A stretch of 11,196 nucleotides of DNA from Sedimentitalea sp042687825 (GCF_042687825.1 NZ_JBHUQE010000039.1:1-11196), one strand, 5' to 3'; shown: positions 1-6,987, counted from the stretch's first letter. Numbers and translations are program-made. Notes: generated by a model not told the origin, from the sequence alone.

Positions 1-78
1 GTCAGACCGGACGCTTACGTTCATTTAGGTATCGCAGGCTGAGCTGCGTGCACTCCAAATGGTCAGCACAACGCAGCC

Positions 79-426
79 ATGTTTCTGTCAATGTGGAATG
101 CCGGAACTGCAAGGTACCCAAAACTGACCGCCATGGATGAAAATCAACCTCAGAAAAGAACGCCAATGAAGGAGTTGCGAGACATTCAAGCGGAGCTCAG
201 TGATCTGAAACGCAGTGGTGAAATTTCGACATCAACGGGGCAGGCCAGGCTACGTGAAATTCTCAAGATGTTAGGGGTCATTTTGGATGGCTGTGGCGAG
301 GCCGACGAAGGCTGCCTACAAGTCAGAACGGAACCATTTTCAGATGAAGAACTGTGGGAGAATACCCCTCCGCGTTTTCGGCATTTTTTGCCATCGGTGA
401 TGATCCGGAGGTTTGACGTGGAGTAG
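79..426 (+). CDS. Doubtful small hypothetical protein (115 aa)
   Basis: This ORF of 115 codons has no family I recognise. In-frame ATG codons at 79, 133 and 166 could each be the start; none has a good Shine-Dalgarno sequence, although the ATG at 166 follows a purine-rich stretch. From the ATG at 166 the product would be about 86 residues, charged and apparently helical at the N terminus (KELRDIQAELSDLKRSGE), which could form a short coiled coil. The rest is acidic and then proline-rich (ENTPPRFRHF). No signal peptide or membrane segment is visible. It stands alone, with no partner gene close by. A chance ORF is a serious alternative; the helical, charged N terminus is the only argument that it is real. 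Confidence 0.3.
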   Translation: MFLSMWNAGTARYPKLTAMDENQPQKRTPMKELRDIQAELSDLKRSGEISTSTGQARLREILKMLGVILDGCGEADEGCLQVRTEPFSDEELWENTPPRFRHFLPSVMIRRFDVE

Positions 427-870
427 CTGGGCAGGCGTTCGAATTTCGCGCTCCTTATGTTGCCACAGCCTTGCTCTGGTCGGGTGCGGCTCAACCTAAG
501 ATCGGTTCACATAACACCCCCTCAGCGACGTTCTCGGTTCGTTATGATGCTGTCAATCATCCAGTGGTTGCGGAGACCTGCCATGCGACAAGCCGTTCGG
601 CCGCGACTGCAATGCGGGACTTTGTTGCCGTTCCCGGCGCTGACTGATGGGTCCGTATTCTGCGCAAAGCCGACCTCGGGGCTCCACGAGCATGGACCGC
701 AATGCGAACGCTTCCAGACATTTGCATAAGGTTCCTGCACCTACGTGACCGCCCCAAATCTGGCCTTTTGGTTCGTCGCTGCGAACGGCGGCTCCTACGC
801 TTGTTGCGAGGTCCTATAAGTCTCGACTCAGTAGCGGGGGCTCAAACGGCGACTTCCGAGGCCAAGCGAC
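427..870. other. Intergenic stretch without a convincing gene
   Basis: These 444 bases lie between the small ORF and the 3' end of the AraC-type gene. Short open frames exist on both strands, but their translations are rich in Arg, Ser, Pro and Cys, lack domain character and overlap one another, which is typical of chance ORFs. The part around 560-760 resembles degenerate intergenic filler common in Rhodobacteraceae genomes. That resemblance is from memory and was not tested. I see no clear promoter, RNA gene or strong terminator here. Confidence 0.45.
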
Positions 871-1881
871 CTAGCGCGGGTCCGACTCGGCGAACTGGCT
901 GGGCGAAAAGCCTGTCTGAGCGTTGAAGGCCCGACTGAAGTTGTTTGGGCTCGAATAACCAAGATCCAATGCGACGGCTGCAACCGACACATCGCCGTGA
1001 CGCAGAAGTTCTTTGGCACGCTCTATTCGAGAGTTGTTCACGATGTCCCTGAACCGAACCCCATCCAGCATCAATCCTCGCTGCAAGGTTCGGACCCCGA
1101 TATCCATGCATTCTGCGGTTCTTTCGATGGACACCGAACCCTCATAGATCTGCAGTCGCACCATGGCAGCGACCTTGTGGGGCAAAGTCTTGGGCGGGCC
1201 ACCAACTCTCTCTCGAGCAATGTCCTCGATAGTCGCTTTCGGTTTGGCTTCCGTCGCGGTCGTCCGCAAAAGTTTGCTGGAAAAGAGAACTCCCAATGCA
1301 GGTTGATCCCAATGGACCGGACACCCGAAGACTTCCTCGGCGCGATCTCCTGCGGACGGTTTTGAAGTATCGATCATCAGCCGCTCCGGCGACCACGCTG
1401 GTCCAAGGTAGTGCCGGAAGACGCTGAGAAAGACGCCTACTGCCGAAAAAGCGACGTCGGAATACGCACTATGTGATCGCAGTCCGAAGCGATATCCATA
1501 CCATGCACGGGCGCCGTGTGTTTGAAACTCGATCAGGTCCGCACTCGAGTGATACGAGATCGCCTTTGCAGTTCGCACGAGAGCCGCTCCGAGGTTTGGC
1601 GAGGACAGAACGTAGTCTCCCCATGCCCCGTAATCCGCGACGGTGAGATGCGGTGCCCAGAGCAGGCCGATATTCTCTTCCCCGGTGGAACGCCCGACCT
1701 CTTGAATGAATGTCGCGAGGGCGTGTTGCGGGATGTAGCCATCGCGCCTTTCGATGAAGCGATGAGGCAAACCGGATCGCTTCAACGCTCGTTCAAGCGG
1801 TTTTTGCCCGCAGGTTTCAAACGTGAATTGCGGCATCGCACCAAGCGCCTTGGCGGAGATCATGGGAGGGTCTGCTGGCAT
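871..1881 (-). CDS. AraC-family transcriptional regulator (arabinose-binding-like N domain)
   Basis: This is probably a ligand-responsive DNA-binding regulator acting in the cytoplasm. From the ATG at 1881 the product is 336 residues. Residues of about 10-190 look like the Arabinose_bd-type sensor domain (PF12625), with the typical pattern ERALKRSGLP, ALATFIQEVGR and LTVADYGAWGDY. Residues of about 235-336 form the AraC/XylS double helix-turn-helix (HTH_18): first HTH VSIERTAECMDIGVRTLQRG, second HTH VSVAAVALDLGYSS followed by FSRAF and TGFSPSQF. Length fits the 330-345 residues usual for this subfamily. The start is uncertain: an ATG at 1863 is nearly as good, and an open TTG extension to 1944 adds unlikely residues and overlaps a possible promoter. 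None has a good ribosome binding site. It diverges from the DUF1254 pair, which is its likely target. The ligand is unknown. Confidence 0.88.
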   Translation of the reverse strand: MPADPPMISAKALGAMPQFTFETCGQKPLERALKRSGLPHRFIERRDGYIPQHALATFIQEVGRSTGEENIGLLWAPHLTVADYGAWGDYVLSSPNLGAALVRTAKAISYHSSADLIEFQTHGARAWYGYRFGLRSHSAYSDVAFSAVGVFLSVFRHYLGPAWSPERLMIDTSKPSAGDRAEEVFGCPVHWDQPALGVLFSSKLLRTTATEAKPKATIEDIARERVGGPPKTLPHKVAAMVRLQIYEGSVSIERTAECMDIGVRTLQRGLMLDGVRFRDIVNNSRIERAKELLRHGDVSVAAVALDLGYSSPNNFSRAFNAQTGFSPSQFAESDPR

Positions 1882-1943
1882 ACAGGTTTGCTTAATCGTG
1901 ATTCTGTCGTGAAATGATACGCCGATCTCGCAGCGATATGCCA
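1876..1943. repeat. Separated inverted repeat in the divergent promoter region
   Basis: TGGCATA at 1876-1882 is matched by its exact reverse complement TATGCCA at 1937-1943, with 54 bases between. The similarity continues loosely: GCATACAGGTT follows on the plus strand and GCATAGGTT lies on the minus strand next to the second arm. The arms are 61 bases apart centre to centre, close to six helical turns. They could be half-sites for the AraC-type regulator. This is inference from position and symmetry, and a 7-base match could be chance. Confidence 0.25.
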
Positions 1944-1944
1944 A
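1914..1944 (-). promoter_or_regulatory. Weak candidate promoter for the AraC-type gene
   Basis: Read on the minus strand, TTGGCA (1939-1944) is followed after 19 bases by TATCAT (1914-1919), which differs from the TATAAT consensus at one position. The spacer is two bases longer than ideal, so it would probably need activation. Transcription would begin near 1905, upstream of the ATG codons at 1881 and 1863. If real, this argues against the TTG at 1944 being the translation start. Confidence 0.2.
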
Positions 1945-1986
1945 CCTATGCTCTCGATTTGGCTATTTGCGGGAGGCGAGACGCAG

Positions 1987-3417
1987 ATGACCATAAGTAC
2001 AAATATGGCAACCAGGCAGGCTGCTCGTGGGCTGTATGCAGGCGTTGCACTTTCATTTCTGGCTGGGCCTGTTGTGGCGGAGATGTCTGAAATCGCCCGC
2101 GATACCGTTGTCCGGCGCTCCTGCGAGGCTGCGATCTGGGCGATGCCTGCCGTTGGCGTTTACGATATCGAGTTGGCGATCCAGCGCGATGCGGGGGCTG
2201 ACAAAGGCGTGATCGCTTATATGAGCGAACCGATGGACAGCCGACACGGCTTCCTGACGGCCAACGACGTGACACCGTATGTATTTGGCGGTGGATACGC
2301 GGTGGATGAGCCCGTTGTCATCGATGTTCCATCAGCCGGAGAAAAGGCGGCATTCTTTGGAACGATCACGAACGCCTGGCAGGTTCCGTTGGCAGATGTT
2401 GGCACCTCGGGCGATGATGCGGGCGAAGGCGGGAGATACCTCATCGTGCCACCGGGATATGACGGCGACCTCCCGCAAGAGGGCTACTACGTCTATCCGT
2501 CCAACACCTATGGCGTTCATTTCGCCTTCCGCCCTGTCGCAAAGGATGGTGGCACCAGCAAAGATCAGGCTGTCTACGCCCAGACCCTTCAAGTCTACCC
2601 CTTGTCCGAGGTCGACAATCCGTCGCCAACTGAATTCATCGACGTAAAGGAGAACCCGATCAACACGCTTCCCGTGTATGACATGACGTTTTTTCACGAC
2701 ATGAACACGGTCATCCAGCGCGAGCCGGTTCTGGAGCAGGACAAGGTCATGATGGCGATGCTGGCCTCGCTTGGTATGGTGCGCGGCGAGCCGTTTGAAC
2801 CGGACGAGGAAATGCAGGCCGCGATGCTGGAAGGGCTGCAATGCGCCTATGACACCATGCAGGAGCATTTCATCACGCGCTCGGTCGTTCCGCTCTGGGA
2901 AGACCGCAAATGGGGAGTCTGGGCCTTCGCCGAGGGTCAGCCGGAAGCGGGTTTTCCTTATGTGACCGATGAAATGGTGCTGATCGATGACCGCGCGGGC
3001 GGTTCGTATTCGTGGATCACCTATCTGCCGAAGAAGCTGGGTGGCGGGACTTTCTACCTTACAGGCCTGACCGACAGCGATGGAGATATGCTGAACGGGC
3101 AAGACAGCTACAAACTCAATGTTCCCGCCGACACGCCCGCTGAGGGTTTCTGGTCGGTCATCGTCTACAGCATGAAGTCCAAGGGCTTCGTCGCAGGCAA
3201 TGAGCGCGTCGGCCTGGCAACGCCAAATCTGCCGGACATGCAGGTCAATGACGACGGCTCGGTTGACGTCTATTTCGCGCCAACGGCTCCGGATGGTCTC
3301 GAAAGCAACTGGATACCGACCGGCGAGGACTTCTTCTTGCTATTTCGCCTTTATGGGCCAGCGGAAGGATGGATCGAAAGCGGATGGCAACTGCCGGACG
3401 TCGAGAAAAGAAACTGA
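1987..3417 (+). CDS. Exported DUF1254/DUF1214 domain protein, copy 1
   Basis: This 476-residue protein has the two-domain layout of a widespread family with no assigned reaction. An N-terminal DUF1254 domain spans about residues 40-240 (motifs FLTANDVTPYVFGG, GGRYLIVPPGYDGD, YGVHFAFRP and a VYPLSEVDNP linker). A C-terminal DUF1214 domain spans about 335-475 (SYSWITYLPKKLGGGTFYLT, GFWSVIVYSM, DVYFAPTAPDGLESNWIP and FRLYGPAEGW). Residues 1-31 look like a signal peptide with hydrophobic core LYAGVALSFLAGPVVA, so a periplasmic location is likely. I chose the ATG at 1987 because a GGGAGG sequence lies 10 bases upstream; the longer frame from 1948 adds 13 residues that spoil the signal peptide. The next gene follows after 20 bases, so the two form an operon. 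Function is unknown; homologues have been studied structurally, for example Vibrio VPA0735. Confidence 0.9.
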   Translation: MTISTNMATRQAARGLYAGVALSFLAGPVVAEMSEIARDTVVRRSCEAAIWAMPAVGVYDIELAIQRDAGADKGVIAYMSEPMDSRHGFLTANDVTPYVFGGGYAVDEPVVIDVPSAGEKAAFFGTITNAWQVPLADVGTSGDDAGEGGRYLIVPPGYDGDLPQEGYYVYPSNTYGVHFAFRPVAKDGGTSKDQAVYAQTLQVYPLSEVDNPSPTEFIDVKENPINTLPVYDMTFFHDMNTVIQREPVLEQDKVMMAMLASLGMVRGEPFEPDEEMQAAMLEGLQCAYDTMQEHFITRSVVPLWEDRKWGVWAFAEGQPEAGFPYVTDEMVLIDDRAGGSYSWITYLPKKLGGGTFYLTGLTDSDGDMLNGQDSYKLNVPADTPAEGFWSVIVYSMKSKGFVAGNERVGLATPNLPDMQVNDDGSVDVYFAPTAPDGLESNWIPTGEDFFLLFRLYGPAEGWIESGWQLPDVEKRN

Positions 3418-3437
3418 TTTTCTGACAGGAGAAAAAG

Positions 3438-4916
3438 ATGAAACGCACATTTCTTGCCGGATGCGCGGCCCTTGCCGTAACAGCGAACATGGCGCTTGCG
3501 GAAGGCGGCGATGGCCGCTTCCTAGAGAACGAAGAGTTCAACACGATCATCGGCGACTTCACCTTCGAGAAGGGATTTCCGACCGCTGAGACCACCGAAC
3601 GTTTGTTCCAGATCCGGACGACCTATCGGGTGATGGAAGTGATCCAGCAAAACGTCTTTGGAGCCTCGCTCTATGCGATGCGCAAGGGTTACGCAGATTT
3701 CGGTGCAGGAAAACCTAATCAGGTCATTGTGTTCAAGGACCTGATGGACGCCAAGTCCGAGTTCCTGACAGCCAACAATACAACCGTCTATGCGATGACT
3801 TTTCTCGACCTTAACACAGACGGTCCGACAGTGGTCGAAGCGCCTCCCGGCATGCTTGGTTTCTTCAACGACATGTGGATGCGCTATGTTGGCGATGTTG
3901 GAAATGCGGGGCCGGACAAGGGCGAAGGCGGCAAATTCCTCGTGCTTCCGCCGGGATACGAGGGAGACGTACCGGATGGGTATTTCGTTTTTGAATCCAA
4001 AACCTACGGGGTTTGGCTGGCGCTCAGAGCCTTCCTGGTCGATGGCACGACCGATGCAGCCAATTCGCTGTACGAGCAATTGAAGATCTACCCGCTGGCC
4101 CAGGCGGACAATCCGGAACCCACCGAACTAATCGATGGTTCAGGACAGGAAATCTGGACAGTTCATTCCGAAAATTATCACCTCCTGGAAGAGCTTGGGC
4201 ACCTCGTCGAAGAAGAGCACCCGGACGCGCTGGACGGGGCGCAGAAATTTCTGCTCGCCTCCATCGGCATGGAGTTCGGCAAGCCATTCGATCCCACGCC
4301 GGAAGAGAAGGCCATCCTTGAGCCAGCCGCCATGGCGGGCGCGGCGCTGCTTCGGGCCAATATGTGGAACTACGTTGGCGACGACAAATACATCTACGAG
4401 GATCGCAAATGGTGGAACCCGTTTGTTGGCGGCGTCTACACCTTTGACCCGAACGGATACCTCGACTACGATGCTCAGGCCTTTTTTGCAGCGTATGCGA
4501 CAGGCGTGACACCGGCCATGGCGAGCAAAAACGTGGGTATCGGGTCGCAATATTTGTGTACCCATACCGATGGCGAAGGTGTTCCGCTCGACGGTGCGAA
4601 GACATACAAGCTGACAGTTCCAGTTGATGTTCCTGCGAAGGATTTCTGGTCTGTCGTCGTCTACGACAGCGCAAACCGCTCGATGATGGCAACATCACAG
4701 CAATTCCCCGCGCTCAGCAGCTACGACGATTTGGCGCAGAATGAAGACGGAACGGTCGACCTCTACTTCGGCCCAAAAGCGCCAGAAGGTATGGAGTCGA
4801 ACTGGGTCGAAACTGATCCGAGCAAGGGCTGGACAGCCATCGTGCGCCTGTACGGCCCGCTGGAGCCGTTCTTCGACCAGACCTGGAAGATGAACGATTT
4901 CGAACTGGTGGATTGA
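3438..4916 (+). CDS. Exported DUF1254/DUF1214 domain protein, copy 2
   Basis: This 492-residue protein is a diverged paralogue of the gene before it. The signal peptide is clear: MKRTF, a hydrophobic core, then ALA before EGGD, with cleavage expected near residue 21. DUF1254 covers about residues 60-240 (SEFLTANNTTVYAMTFLDL, GGKFLVLPPGYEGDVPDGYF, YGVWLALRAF and IYPLAQADNPEPTE). DUF1214 covers about 340-490 (KTYKLTVPVDVPAKDFWSVV, DLYFGPKAPEGMESNWVE and IVRLYGPLEPFFDQTWK). An AGGAGA ribosome binding site sits five bases before the ATG, and the 20-base gap from the upstream stop points to co-transcription. Against copy 1, the N-terminal part has about 25 extra residues before the first domain and a different stretch of about residues 310-375 containing GDDKYIYEDRKWWNPF. 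The shared EDRKW motif and the matching C-terminal domain show common ancestry. The two may form a complex or act on related substrates, but nothing here shows the reaction. Confidence 0.9.
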   Translation: MKRTFLAGCAALAVTANMALAEGGDGRFLENEEFNTIIGDFTFEKGFPTAETTERLFQIRTTYRVMEVIQQNVFGASLYAMRKGYADFGAGKPNQVIVFKDLMDAKSEFLTANNTTVYAMTFLDLNTDGPTVVEAPPGMLGFFNDMWMRYVGDVGNAGPDKGEGGKFLVLPPGYEGDVPDGYFVFESKTYGVWLALRAFLVDGTTDAANSLYEQLKIYPLAQADNPEPTELIDGSGQEIWTVHSENYHLLEELGHLVEEEHPDALDGAQKFLLASIGMEFGKPFDPTPEEKAILEPAAMAGAALLRANMWNYVGDDKYIYEDRKWWNPFVGGVYTFDPNGYLDYDAQAFFAAYATGVTPAMASKNVGIGSQYLCTHTDGEGVPLDGAKTYKLTVPVDVPAKDFWSVVVYDSANRSMMATSQQFPALSSYDDLAQNEDGTVDLYFGPKAPEGMESNWVETDPSKGWTAIVRLYGPLEPFFDQTWKMNDFELVD

Positions 4917-4955
4917 TATTCCCTGAGACAACCAACGGGGTTTGCGGGGCGAGCT

Positions 4956-4986
4956 ATGGAAGTAAGGGCGACGTGGGCACTTCCAT
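4956..4986 (+). terminator. Weak hairpin after the DUF1254 operon
   Basis: ATGGAAGT at 4956-4963 pairs perfectly with ACTTCCAT at 4979-4986 around a 15-base loop, beginning about 40 bases after the stop codon. The stem is AT-rich and no T-run follows it, so it is a poor intrinsic terminator. Its position is the main reason to list it. Confidence 0.2.
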
Positions 4987-5320
4987 GTCGTCCTCTTTGA
5001 AATGCCCTGCATCTCGCCGTTAGACGGAACCGCAGCGAATGCAGGCTCGCCTCCCTTCCTACGGATTGCTGTAGTCGGCACTGTGCGCTGCTTTCGGGAG
5101 CGAAGCTGTCATCGGAACGGTTCCATTGGATGTCTGAAAAGTCGGCAATCTACCAGTTTGATCAGACCGCAGCATTCGTGACTTTTGGGCTCATGCCGCA
5201 AGTTCGCCGCGCCAGGCGTGAATGGCTGATCTCCGAGACGGGGGCCGTTCGCCTGGTTGGGCTTGGACTAGCAGTGAGCCGGACAAGCCTTCAGTTGCAA
5301 TCAAATTTGCCGCGTCTGGT
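4987..5320. other. Intergenic stretch without a convincing gene
   Basis: This stretch separates the DUF1254 operon from the RidA-family gene. A 66-codon open frame at 5130-5330 has no ribosome binding site, no recognisable motif and a composition typical of chance ORFs, so I do not call it. I see no RNA gene or repeat here apart from the flanking hairpin and promoter listed separately. Confidence 0.45.
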
Positions 5321-5349
5321 TTGGGATTAAAAGCTGTTCAAAATATAGT
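5321..5349 (+). promoter_or_regulatory. Candidate sigma-70-type promoter of the RidA-family gene
   Basis: TTGGGA at 5321-5326 and TATAGT at 5344-5349 are separated by the ideal 17 bases. They match the -35 and -10 consensus at four and five of six positions. Transcription would start near 5356, about 27 bases before the ATG at 5383, which leaves room for the AAGGA ribosome binding site at 5370-5374. Confidence 0.45.
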
Positions 5350-5382
5350 TAGACAGGTTGGAAACGACGAAGGAAAACCTTA

Positions 5383-5849
5383 ATGAAGTCAGTTAGTCAG
5401 AACATTGAGGCTTTAGGTCTCGTCATCCCTGACGCGCCCAAGCCGCTTGGGAATTTTGCTCCTTATCTGCTGGACGCAGGCTACCTATACATCTCGGGCC
5501 AGATTTCGATTGATGCGAATGGCGATGTAATTCGAGGAAAGCTCGGACAGGACGTTGACTTGGAAGGGGGCATTGCCGCTGCACGCTGTTGTGGCATAGG
5601 TATTTTGGCGCGCGCGCAGGCTGCTGTTGGCGATCTCGAAAAATCGCGAAGCTCGTCAAACTGGGTGCTTTTGTGAATGCTGTACCGAATTTTTCAGATC
5701 ACCCAAAAGTGGTGAACGGAGCGTCGGACCTGATGGTCGAAGTGTTTGGGCCTGAAATCGCCGATCATGTCAGATTTGCTGTTGGTAGTTCGAGCCTTCC
5801 CGCGAACGCAGCAGTGGAAATTGAGGCTGTTTTCCGGGTCGATGCATAA
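5383..5849 (+). pseudogene. RidA/YjgF-family gene with a one-base frameshift
   Basis: RidA-family proteins are small cytosolic proteins; the best-known members hydrolyse reactive enamine/imine intermediates such as 2-aminoacrylate. The first 87 residues (through VGDLEK) carry family motifs such as YLYISGQISIDANGDVIRGK and LGQDVDLEGGIAAAR. The frame then runs to an early stop at 5676. The remaining 68 residues continue without gap in the -1 frame (IAKLVKLGAFVNAVPNFSDH, HPKVVNGASDLMVEVFG, RFAVGSSSLPANAAVEIEAV) to a stop at 5849. The break is at a run of five A at 5639-5643; one more A would restore an intact product of 155 residues, normal for the longer YjgF subfamily (about 150 aa). The start has a good AAGGA site eight bases upstream. 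A recent inactivating deletion or a homopolymer sequencing error are both plausible. A -1 slip on the A-run would also join the halves, but I see no supporting stimulatory element. Confidence 0.85.
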
Positions 5850-5854
5850 AAGCT

Positions 5855-5870
5855 GACCTTCATGAAGGTC
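5855..5870. repeat. Perfect 16-bp palindrome just after the RidA-family gene
   Basis: GACCTTCATGAAGGTC is an exact palindrome starting five bases after the stop codon. In RNA it would give a six-pair stem with a CATG loop, and GCTG/CAGC at 5852-5855 and 5872-5875 could partly extend it. No T-run follows directly, so it could be a weak terminator or a protein-binding dyad. Confidence 0.3.
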
Positions 5871-5942
5871 GCAGCATTCGGTAGATAGGGCTCTTTTCTG
5901 CCACTTGCCGCGGCCTTTGCAAACGGCTGCTTCGCTGGCTGT

Positions 5943-5987
5943 GTCAGAAATGCTTGACGTTTGGGTCAGAATTGCACGGTGCAATTC
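5943..5987. promoter_or_regulatory. 19-bp palindrome with adjoining direct repeat: possible operator
   Basis: GAATTGCACGGTGCAATTC (5969-5987) is a perfect dyad of two nine-base arms around one central G. GTCAGAAATGC (5943-5953) is repeated with one mismatch as GTCAGAATTGC (5965-5975), exactly 22 bases downstream and running into the dyad. Such symmetry is typical of a dimeric repressor or activator site. No adjacent regulator gene is present and the regulator is unknown. Confidence 0.35.
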
Positions 5988-6101
5988 ACTCATTTATTGA
6001 GGTTTTGGCTGCCGATAGAGTCAAAGTTTCGTGACGTTCCACAACACCCTGTAAGACGTCAGACGAAATTGGCTTTTACGTCATAAACTGACCCAATCTC
6101 C

Positions 6102-6144
6102 GCGAACCGGATGATTGTGGATGAACCGCGAGTATCCGGTTCGC
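6102..6144. repeat. 11-bp perfect inverted repeat (hairpin), possible terminator or REP-like element
   Basis: GCGAACCGGAT (6102-6112) is followed after 21 bases by its exact reverse complement ATCCGGTTCGC (6134-6144). A short pyrimidine tract, CCCCCTTTTA, follows on the plus strand. It could act as a terminator insulating the downstream metal operon, or be a single copy of a REP-like repeat. No gene ends directly before it. Confidence 0.4.
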
Positions 6145-6358
6145 CCCCCTTTTACGTGGTGCTTCGCTACATCTTTAAGACTGCGTGCACGGAAAGCGTT
6201 TATGCTGTGCTGGAGCCGCGGCGGGACCGGCTAAAGTAACAAACGGCCCACAGCGGTCGCGCACCATGAGTCACTATGCGGCGACGCAGCGTCCTCATTG
6301 CAGACTTTTGCCGCGACCACAAATCGGACCGCCGCAATGTCTTTTCACTGTCGCATAC

Positions 6359-6374
6359 ACGTCATACTGTAACG
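6359..6374 (+). promoter_or_regulatory. Imperfect dyad in the expected operator position of the zinc operon
   Basis: CGTCATACTGTAACG (6360-6374) is an imperfect palindrome with five of seven base pairs symmetric, ending 28 bases before the zrgA start. CATACT inside it resembles a -10 element. This is where a Zur-type zinc repressor would be expected to bind, but I cannot match it to a verified Zur consensus. Confidence 0.2.
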
Positions 6375-6402
6375 CAAACCGGGCGAAGCAGGAGATTCTC
6401 GC

Positions 6403-6987
6403 ATGATCGGTCGTATTGCCGTGGTCACAGTCATTTTGGCCACGCCATCCATGGCGCAGGAGCATCGAGAGCTCGGAGCGCATGAACATGGCGTTGGACA
6501 GCTCGATATTGCCATCGAAGGGGAGCGCGTCTCGTTGGAGTTGCACGCTCCCGGCGCGGATATCGTCGGTTTCGAGCATCACGCGGAAAGCGCCGAGGAT
6601 CGCGCCGCGGTGGACGATGCGGTTGCCATTCTGGCGCGGCCGCTCGCGCTGTTCGTTCTACCGGCGGCGGCGGAATGCTCCGTGGTCGAGGCCAGTGCAG
6701 AACTCGAAGCAGAAGGTCATGACGAGCATGACGCGCACGAGGAATATGAGGACGAGCATGCCGAGGCCGACGGGCACGAAAACGAGGAAGGCGGGCACAC
6801 CGAGTTCCACGCCGAGTATGCTCTGGATTGCGCCCAGCCCTCGGCCATCGAACGTATCGAATTCGCCTATTTCGAGACATTCCCGAATGCGCGCGAGATC
6901 GAGTTGCAACTGGTGACGGACACGGGCGCCAAGGCGTTCGAGATCGAACGGGATACCCCGGTGCTCGACCTTGCCGGACAGATCTGA
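6403..6987 (+). CDS. zrgA: ZrgA-like periplasmic zinc-binding protein (DUF2796)
   Basis: ZrgA-family proteins (formerly DUF2796) are periplasmic metal-binding components of the zinc-regulated Zrg uptake system characterised in Vibrio cholerae. This copy has 194 residues. Residues 1-18 are a signal peptide (IAVVTVILATPSMA before QEH). The mature N terminus begins with HRELGAHEHGVGQLDIAIEG, the family hallmark. Residues of about 105-137 form a low-complexity His/Glu/Asp stretch (GHDEHDAHEEYEDEHAEADG and HENEEGGHTEFH) that should bind zinc or similar divalent metals. Cys92 and Cys143 may form a disulfide across the His-rich loop. The C-terminal part (ERIEFAYFETFPNAREIELQ) matches the family's end. 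The start is secure: AGGAGA lies seven bases before the ATG. The following ABC ATPase frame overlaps or nearly abuts this gene, so it is the first gene of the operon. Zinc specificity is inferred from the family. Confidence 0.87.
   Translation: MIGRIAVVTVILATPSMAQEHRELGAHEHGVGQLDIAIEGERVSLELHAPGADIVGFEHHAESAEDRAAVDDAVAILARPLALFVLPAAAECSVVEASAELEAEGHDEHDAHEEYEDEHAEADGHENEEGGHTEFHAEYALDCAQPSAIERIEFAYFETFPNAREIELQLVTDTGAKAFEIERDTPVLDLAGQI

Larger units (their letters stand above)
5871..6359. other. Non-coding region upstream of the zinc operon
   Basis: No credible ORF is present; the short open frames on both strands lack domain character. The stretch holds two strong inverted repeats (listed separately) and several TGACGT/ACGTCA hexamers at 5955, 6032, 6056, 6078 and 6359. 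The part around 6240-6350 again resembles degenerate intergenic filler seen in Rhodobacteraceae, which I state from memory only. I find no confident -35/-10 pair. Confidence 0.4.

Noticed and set aside
457..740. Overlapping short open frames on both strands
   Set aside because: They have no ribosome binding site, no motif and the composition of random translation.
1945..1986. N-terminal extension of DUF1254 copy 1 from the start at 1948
   Set aside because: The extension covers the ribosome binding site for the ATG at 1987 and puts extra residues before an otherwise normal signal peptide.
5130..5330. 66-codon plus-strand open frame
   Set aside because: It has no Shine-Dalgarno sequence or domain, and its end overlaps the candidate promoter of the RidA-family gene.
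5383..5849. Programmed -1 frameshift in the RidA-family gene
   Set aside because: The A-run would permit slippage, but RidA proteins are not known to use recoding and I see no stimulatory stem-loop or upstream Shine-Dalgarno element. Mutation or sequence error is simpler.
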